This document shows, one piece after another, positions 5,488 through 6,598 of a stretch of 6,598 bases of DNA (position 1 is its first letter; each line of letters begins with the position of its first letter). The notes under the pieces were generated by a model. The model saw nothing but the letters and a program-made list of their open reading frames with translations. It searched no databases and was not told the origin of the DNA. A program made the position numbers and the translations under genes. Where the stretch lies: contig DNYO01000145.1 in assembly GCA_003506795.1 (NCBI GenBank), forward strand, positions 1 to 6,598. Direction: 5' to 3'. The stretch is from Deltaproteobacteria bacterium. Lineage in GTDB: Bacteria > Desulfobacterota > Syntrophorhabdia > Syntrophorhabdales > Syntrophorhabdaceae.

Positions 5488-6598
5488 CTATTTGTTCTGA
5501 GTATAAAAATCAGGATAGGCCGAGCCGCCGTGTTCAATTACATCAAGGCCCCCAATCTCTTCTTGAGGTGAAATCCTCACACCTGTAATAGCATCCATTA
5601 TCTTGAACAAGACGTATCCGCATGCGAAAGCCCATAATCCCGCAACGGCAGCGCCTATCACCTGGGCGATCAACTGTCCTGCGCCACCCCCGTAAAGAAG
5701 ACCCTTTACAAAAGGCGCCTCAGCCAGATAGTTGCCGTACGTGCCATCCGCAAATATGCCGACGCTTATAAGCCCCCACATGCCATTGACACCGTGGACA
5801 GACACCGCGCCTACCGGATCGTCAACCTTCATTCTTTCAAGCGTATATATGCTGACAATTACGAGCACCCCGGCTATCAATCCGATCACTACGGCAGCCC
5901 ACGCCTCTACCCACGCACATGGCGCGGTTACGGCGACAAGACCTGCAAGAACACCGTTAAACATCATGCCGACATCGTATATTTTGGTTTTCAGCAGAAC
6001 AACGATTAACGCGGCAAATCCCCCTGCCGATGCAGCGAGCAGGGTGTTGACCGCTATAACCGATATTCTAAGATGATGCGCATTGAAAGTAGAACCGGGG
6101 TTAAACCCGAACCATCCAAACCAGAGTATGAAAACTCCAAGGGCTGCCAGGGTTATGCTGTGGCCGGGGATAGCATTTGGTTTTCCTTCCTTTGTAAATT
6201 TGCCGAATCTCGGTCCAAGTACTATTGCCCCTGCAAGCCCGAACATCCCACCTATTGTATGCACAACACCTGATCCGGCAAAATCAAGATGTCCCATGCC
6301 GAACGGCAACTTCGAGAGCCATCCGCCGCCCCATACCCAGTGGCCATATATCGGATAAACAAGCATGCTGATGATCACGCTGTAGATCAAGTAGGAGGAG
6401 AACTTCAGGCGTTCCGCCACAGCCCCTGAAACTATGGTTGCGGCGGTTGCGCAAAATACCAGTTGCCAGAAGAAATCAAGGTACTTGCCGACATCATATT
6501 GATTGCCGGCCAGGAATAGAGGACCCACACCGATAAACCCCCCGACATCGGTCCCTTTCAACAGCGTGTAGCCAATGACGAAGAAGCCGAGAGAGCCG
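5488..6598 (-). CDS. amt: Ammonium transporter Amt, 5' end beyond the window
   Basis: The reading frame stays open to the right edge; about 369 residues are visible and roughly the first 30-60 are missing. The TTG at 6561 is internal, because GSLGFFVIGYTLL precedes it in frame. Amt family marks: ATIVSGAVAERLKFSS, HWVWGGGW (the tryptophan of the ammonium recruitment site), GSGVVHTIGG with the first pore His (codon 6259-6261), ILWFGWFGFNPGS, and AVSVHGVNGMWGL with the second pore His (codon 5794-5796). The tail EEIGGLDVIEHGGSAYPDF is the conserved cytoplasmic C-terminus that couples subunits and meets GlnK. About nine or ten of the usual eleven membrane helices are present. Amt trimers in the inner membrane import ammonium. 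Gene order is amt then glnK, the reverse of the E. coli glnK-amtB order. Its promoter, possibly sigma-54 dependent, is outside the window. The stop codon is TAG. Confidence 0.95.
   Translation of the reverse strand, partial: GSLGFFVIGYTLLKGTDVGGFIGVGPLFLAGNQYDVGKYLDFFWQLVFCATAATIVSGAVAERLKFSSYLIYSVIISMLVYPIYGHWVWGGGWLSKLPFGMGHLDFAGSGVVHTIGGMFGLAGAIVLGPRFGKFTKEGKPNAIPGHSITLAALGVFILWFGWFGFNPGSTFNAHHLRISVIAVNTLLAASAGGFAALIVVLLKTKIYDVGMMFNGVLAGLVAVTAPCAWVEAWAAVVIGLIAGVLVIVSIYTLERMKVDDPVGAVSVHGVNGMWGLISVGIFADGTYGNYLAEAPFVKGLLYGGGAGQLIAQVIGAAVAGLWAFACGYVLFKIMDAITGVRISPQEEIGGLDVIEHGGSAYPDFYTQNK

Noticed and set aside
6559..6561. TTG at 6561 as the start of the ammonium transporter
   Set aside because: The frame continues upstream to the window edge with Amt-like sequence (GFFVIGYTLL), so this codon is an internal Leu and the gene is cut by the window.

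Overview
The window looks like chromosomal DNA from a moderately GC-balanced, Gram-negative-type bacterium. Strong Shine-Dalgarno sites, an amt-glnK pair, a GlsB/YeaQ-type membrane protein and an HpnP-like B12 radical SAM protein would fit Desulfobacterota (Syntrophales or Syntrophorhabdales-like) or Nitrospirota. That placement is inference; there is no rRNA or marker gene here. I see no phage, transposon, CRISPR array, tRNA or rRNA.

Layout. Positions 1-256 hold no convincing gene but include a 13-bp stem-loop with a T-tract, a likely terminator for something entering from the left on the + strand. From 2024 down to 257, four small genes run on the minus strand: a GlsB/YeaQ-type membrane protein, a secreted protein with two ComEA-type helix-hairpin-helix domains, a small secreted protein with a Lys/Pro/Ala tail, and a YidB (DUF937) protein. 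Spacings are 28, 30 and 102 nt, and the last gap holds a strong hairpin. Next, also on the minus strand, is a 114-aa protein of unknown function (2347-2691). A 357-nt divergent region separates it from the only + strand gene, a B12-binding radical SAM protein with a DUF4070-type C-terminus (3049-4539). That gene converges, 31 nt apart, on a minus-strand nitrogen cluster: ammonium transporter amt (cut by the right edge), glnK 14 nt downstream, and a stand-alone cyclic-nucleotide-binding-domain protein 78 nt after that.

How they work together. Amt and GlnK are a known functional pair: GlnK plugs the ammonium channel according to 2-oxoglutarate, ADP/ATP and, in some bacteria, uridylylation. The CNB-domain protein is plausibly co-transcribed and may add a second nucleotide-sensing input (inference). 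The left cluster is made of envelope or exported small proteins and looks like an envelope/stress-type group, but no function is proven. The radical SAM gene stands alone, with no hopanoid genes nearby, so its substrate is open.

The window is mostly ordinary housekeeping and accessory content. I did not find a clear new multi-gene system. The points most worth a second look are the amt-glnK-CNB arrangement, the double-HhH exported protein, the orphan HpnP-like enzyme with its ambiguous start, and the intergenic hairpins.
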